Shown one piece after another: positions 17,301-18,300 of a stretch of DNA of 18,300 bases. Source of the stretch: an uncultured Campylobacter sp. (GTDB lineage: Bacteria > Campylobacterota > Campylobacteria > Campylobacterales > Campylobacteraceae); assembly GCA_937990735.1 (NCBI GenBank), contig CALKQT010000054.1, positions 1-18,300 on the forward strand, given 5' to 3'. Position numbers and translations under genes: made by a program. The notes under the pieces are model-generated. The model was not told the origin of the DNA, searched no databases, and saw nothing but the letters and a program-made list of their open reading frames with translations. Each line of letters opens with the position of its first letter. Within the stretch, counting starts at the first letter, position 1.

Positions 17301-18300
17301 CGCTCTTGGCGGAGACGATGAAATTTACGGTAACTGGAGGAATAATATCATAGATGGCGGGGAAGGTAATGATATGCTCAGGGGCGATCAAGGCGATGAT
17401 ACTCTAATCGGAGGCGGCGGCGATGATAAGCTCTATGGCGACGAAGACAATGATATTTTAATAGGAGGAACTGGAAATGATATACTTATCGGTGGGGCAG
17501 GCAACGATACCTATATATTCAATAGAGGCGACGGTAGCGACACTGTAGAAGATTACTCGGGTAACAATACTATCAAATTGAATGATTTTAACCTAAGCGA
17601 TGTGGATATTAAAAGAGTTTTTGATAGTATAGTTATAAGCTCAAAAATTTCAAACGATACTATAACTATTAAAGATATGTCCGATAAAGATCGTGCAACT
17701 ATGCATGCTATAAGAAATATAGTCTTTAAAGACGGCTCGGTTTTAAGCTACCAAGACATACTTAGTCGCTCTTCTATAAAAGCAACCGAAGGAAATGATA
17801 AATTCTATCTCAGTGATAAGGATGATAAATTTGATGCTTTGGGTGGAGACGATGAAATTTACGGCCAAGATGGTAACGATGTCATAAATGGCGATAAAGG
17901 AAACGACAAACTTTACGGCGGCAGGGGTAACGATACCCTAAACGGCGGCTCAGGTTACGATCTTCTTGATGGCGGCGAAGGTAATGATATCTTAATTGGC
18001 GGTAAAAATGACGATACCCTCGATGGCGGATACGGCGATGATACCTATATCTTCAATAAAGGCGACGGCAACGATACCGTAACCGATAATGGAGGAGCCG
18101 ATACTGTAAAATTTGGCGAAGGAATAAGCAAAGAGGATCTTATCGTCAAAAGAGTCGCGAGAATGAATAATTCCACTAAACGAAAGGAATATTCAGATAT
18201 AGCCATATTCTTTAAAAATTCTCCGAATGATTCCATCACTATGCAAAACGTTATCGATAGTAACAAAAATAAAGATAATAACATAATAGAAAATTTTGAA
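11338..18300 (+). CDS. Giant RTX lipase exported by type I secretion (3' end outside window)
   Basis: The frame from ATG 11338 stays open to the window edge, at least 2,321 codons. Domains in order follow. A class-3-type lipase (about 1-330) has RGT at 76-78, likely oxyanion hole, nucleophile Ser144 in GHSLGG (142-147), and His256 in ETHFIAP as a candidate catalytic histidine. A first block of RTX calcium-binding nonapeptides is at about 472-566. A beta domain is followed by a Calx-beta-like domain at about 657-775 (NEGDSG to GTGKIIDDD). A FrpC-type self-processing-like module spans about 792-969. A helical domain (LHQAMAKD, about 970-1200) precedes RTX arrays alternating with beta units from about 1202 on. 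The secretion signal should be at the unseen C-terminus. It is probably exported unfolded by the divergent HlyB/HlyD pair and folded outside by calcium, acting on lipids. The start overlaps the preceding gene by ATGA. No frameshift is seen. Confidence 0.93.
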   Translation, partial: MRKFEALKTYAELAWAGYKGFIKLGKSGRFDTTSAQRDNFSKDFVEIKSSEEDNLSGFQAVLYKNIKTGEYILSVRGTEINQGFGQAIKDLLADIELAFNGTPHSQIGDMVKFINELKKGTKGNDGKTAVQINNFDNITIVGHSLGGTLAQIASKIYPGLFDNCYTFNSPSGKNLYLYSKEVLKDAEGKYFWIVDVQTNYKYYLDDAIGEALYNYQKSPMTTSVTDIRAKDFFNLIADLHENDRFGELIEVSGETHFIAPMTKILYFYDFAISHGISEEFVTNYLSSYYKNIVSSMTGKGIANIAEKIIQDIDKTIGKARGKSDIIDICQIYDSDKTNFTLELIPFNAPINQIFPDSNISIEKLYALVNLNNFIISDIDLPAYKELEKYKDEYSDNYVKDKSKMLQKVLISKAVSGEYYKDYQSNIELKPLFDEYGQITDSPNNQFIFGTNKNDDIENIKSKLNPDTHTKIYALAGDDNIKIVGGSAYIEAGSGNDTIDLRGSKGENTVYGGVNNDKEDKNYDDGDDTIYGGEGKDTIYGGSGKDTIYTDNDDKEDLLYGGDGFDTYYAGDKDIIEDTDGQGRVFFNDSILTGGTYDKEKGVYLSEDRKTEYKLLEDEKLIIKKGGGTVTINGYKKDFKDENGNAYLSITLLDADEIGISISDNQTNEGDSGKKSLDFNISLQGSIEKGEFLILGIGDKKYLFGDPSEEYIKKYNLNLSQYERGNTYTYTWEGNTDKQEDREFDVTPRIIQTSDKLKAKILKSGTGKIIDDDEDDSPNDTFPDMTPASTKTSPIVIDLNGDGVKTISRKNGKTYFDLDNNKFAENTSWIDKNDGILINKTLITNSITNGSELFGNHTLLRDGGLANNGFEALKEFDENKDGVINELDLWGYESLAIWQDANQNAKLDDNELKSLKELGIKEINLNYTNSNFIDENGNEHRQTSNITFTNGNTTTISDVWLDTFTADTRYVGEKIVLSAEIEALPQIYAFGEVLNLHQAMAKDKVLQTMVQNYIASDKAKQNEMINDIIYRWASSDQINPNARDPKKIYSHVMDARQLVALEHLTGKGYLGIWCWGEHDPNPHGQAAPLLIDEFNKFVKYVQAQISAQSEFKDLFAGILPLQWEKNQTGDLSMAFKTLKDRIADLLPNVDYADISADNIIRARELINTAKNLGTYNTKYQSVFETIEAGWLSEIENLKFVINSVEGTAGNDNLSGDNKDNIIIGSRGDDTLFGGAGNDMYYFDILFGKDRVYDSAGVDGIVFSKNIKPENIELTRNKTSIYIARLDDNKAKTSDVIQIDNFFEYNGDIGNGAIEKIIFQNGTQWDINKIIEILAPQPTQGNDNLYGDMKDNIISGLGGDDIIYGGNGNDTINGNDGNDELHGDDGNDQLFGGDGNDTLYGENGNDTLIGGMGSDNLQGGDGNDTLNGGLGNDTLNGGYGDDTYIYNKGDGADIITDYGGNNILKLGAGLDKKDLIVSHNSNGHILLSFKDNASDSITLTSPNIQVVEFANGDKMNIDDIKKLSLIGDDTDNTIYGYYNENNTLIGNGGNDVLYGSGNNDTLIGGVGSDTLNGGYGDDTYIFNKGDGIDTIADYSGIDTIQFGEGISRSDLEFNVINSGSALKISFKNNSNDSIVINQANVENIKFASGEILKLSDIFDSIKIIGTEGNDLIRAGINTPHIIEGGNGDDDIRANNYTKSINGGKGNDWLYGGNGNDTYIFNEGDGSDVIYDISGIDIIKFGDNIRKEDLKFKRGPNQLIISVKKDSGMLCGSITLTNFYSISSGITRNSTVRTVSFADGSVYNLDDMLKSALPSPTDGDDILYLSDGDDAFDAGLGNDSIYGEDGNDIIYGNEGNDILHGDNGNDTLIGGKGNDRLEGGYGDDIYIFNKSDGNDIIYDIKGSNTIEFNDFGEGDINIKRIFNDIIISSKISNDTVTLQRFYNNNGESTINTIKFKDGTIWDYQTILNNFSIKATEGDDKFSLDDQNNEFSALGGDDEIYGNWRNNIIDGGEGNDMLRGDQGDDTLIGGGGDDKLYGDEDNDILIGGTGNDILIGGAGNDTYIFNRGDGSDTVEDYSGNNTIKLNDFNLSDVDIKRVFDSIVISSKISNDTITIKDMSDKDRATMHAIRNIVFKDGSVLSYQDILSRSSIKATEGNDKFYLSDKDDKFDALGGDDEIYGQDGNDVINGDKGNDKLYGGRGNDTLNGGSGYDLLDGGEGNDILIGGKNDDTLDGGYGDDTYIFNKGDGNDTVTDNGGADTVKFGEGISKEDLIVKRVARMNNSTKRKEYSDIAIFFKNSPNDSITMQNVIDSNKNKDNNIIENFE
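13711..14244 (+). other. FrpC-like self-processing module within the RTX protein
   Basis: Residues about 792-969 follow the FrpC/FrpA pattern: SPIVIDLNGDGV, FDLDNNKFAENTSWIDKNDG, GSELFGNHTLL, NGFEALKEFDENKDGVI, LAIWQDANQNAKLD and ELKSLKELGI. In FrpC this calcium-dependent module cuts the Asp-Pro bond at its N-terminus. Here the matching bond is Ser792-Pro793, so cleavage at that site is doubtful. The acidic EF-hand-like loops (LNGDG, DENKDG, DANQNAKLD) are retained. Confidence 0.75.
15040..18300 (+). repeat. Tandem RTX plus beta-unit repeats, seven copies visible
   Basis: Each unit starts with GNDxYxF or GDDTYIFNKGDG, then a D/N-G-rich strand, a KFGEGIS..DL hinge and FKNxxxDSITI, followed by more GGxGxD nonapeptides. 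Unit starts are at 15040 (the most divergent), 15649, 16057, 16471, 16972, 17500 and 18034. Spacing between the last six grows from 408 and 414 to 501, 528 and 534 bp. The last units are alike even in DNA: the stretch starting at 17239 recurs at 17773, 534 bp on. This suggests recent duplication. Confidence 0.85.

Overview
The window has two parts with different sequence character. Positions 1 to about 5,005 are GC-richer, with many CG dinucleotides, and carry ordinary housekeeping and small regulatory genes. I judge this part most likely Treponema-like: the citrate synthase is of the type shared by clostridia and spirochaetes. From about 5,300 to the end the DNA is AT-richer, with the AAATTTTA-rich composition and codon use of Campylobacter (rectus/showae/gracilis-like), and carries a type I secretion locus. 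Both genera live in the mouth, so a chimeric metagenome contig is the simplest explanation. Real transfer cannot be excluded from the sequence alone. The seam lies between the end of fhs homology (about 5,004) and the first clearly Campylobacter-like DNA (about 5,300).

Left part. A citrate synthase gene (126-1492) is followed after 6 bp by an RsuA-type pseudouridine synthase gene (1499-2253), both on +. Each is broken by one frameshift. Converging on them from the minus strand is a three-gene operon read from right to left: a TetR-type regulator (4176-3574), an EFR1-type flavodoxin/ferredoxin fusion (3555-2782) and a secreted DUF2141 protein (2785-2339). Its promoter contains two copies of a near-palindrome fitting TetR autoregulation. 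Divergent from it is the start of formate-tetrahydrofolate ligase (fhs, 4297-5010), which has two homopolymer frameshifts and loses its homology after about 40% of the usual protein. All four frameshifts in the window fall in this left 5 kb. I see none in the 13 kb to the right.

Seam region (5011-5914). This holds short repeats and a perfect 14-bp inverted repeat, but no gene I can defend.

Right part. The inner-membrane exporter genes hlyB-like (9623-7242) and hlyD-like (7216-5915) run leftwards. Divergent from them, on +, are a 374-residue unrecognised protein with two N-terminal membrane segments (10217-11341) and, overlapping it by ATGA, a giant RTX protein gene starting at 11338. The RTX gene stays open to the window edge, giving at least 2,321 codons. 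Its domains in order are a class-3-type lipase with GHSLGG, a first RTX block, a Calx-beta-like domain, a FrpC-type self-processing-like module, a helical domain, and a long series of RTX nonapeptides alternating with beta units. No TolC-type outer-membrane factor and no acyltransferase gene is visible.

The most interesting system is this type I-secreted lipase, coupled in translation to an uncharacterised protein that probably faces the periplasm. A working hypothesis is effector plus immunity or accessory protein, exported by an HlyB whose C39-like domain carries a serine-rich insert of about 95 residues.
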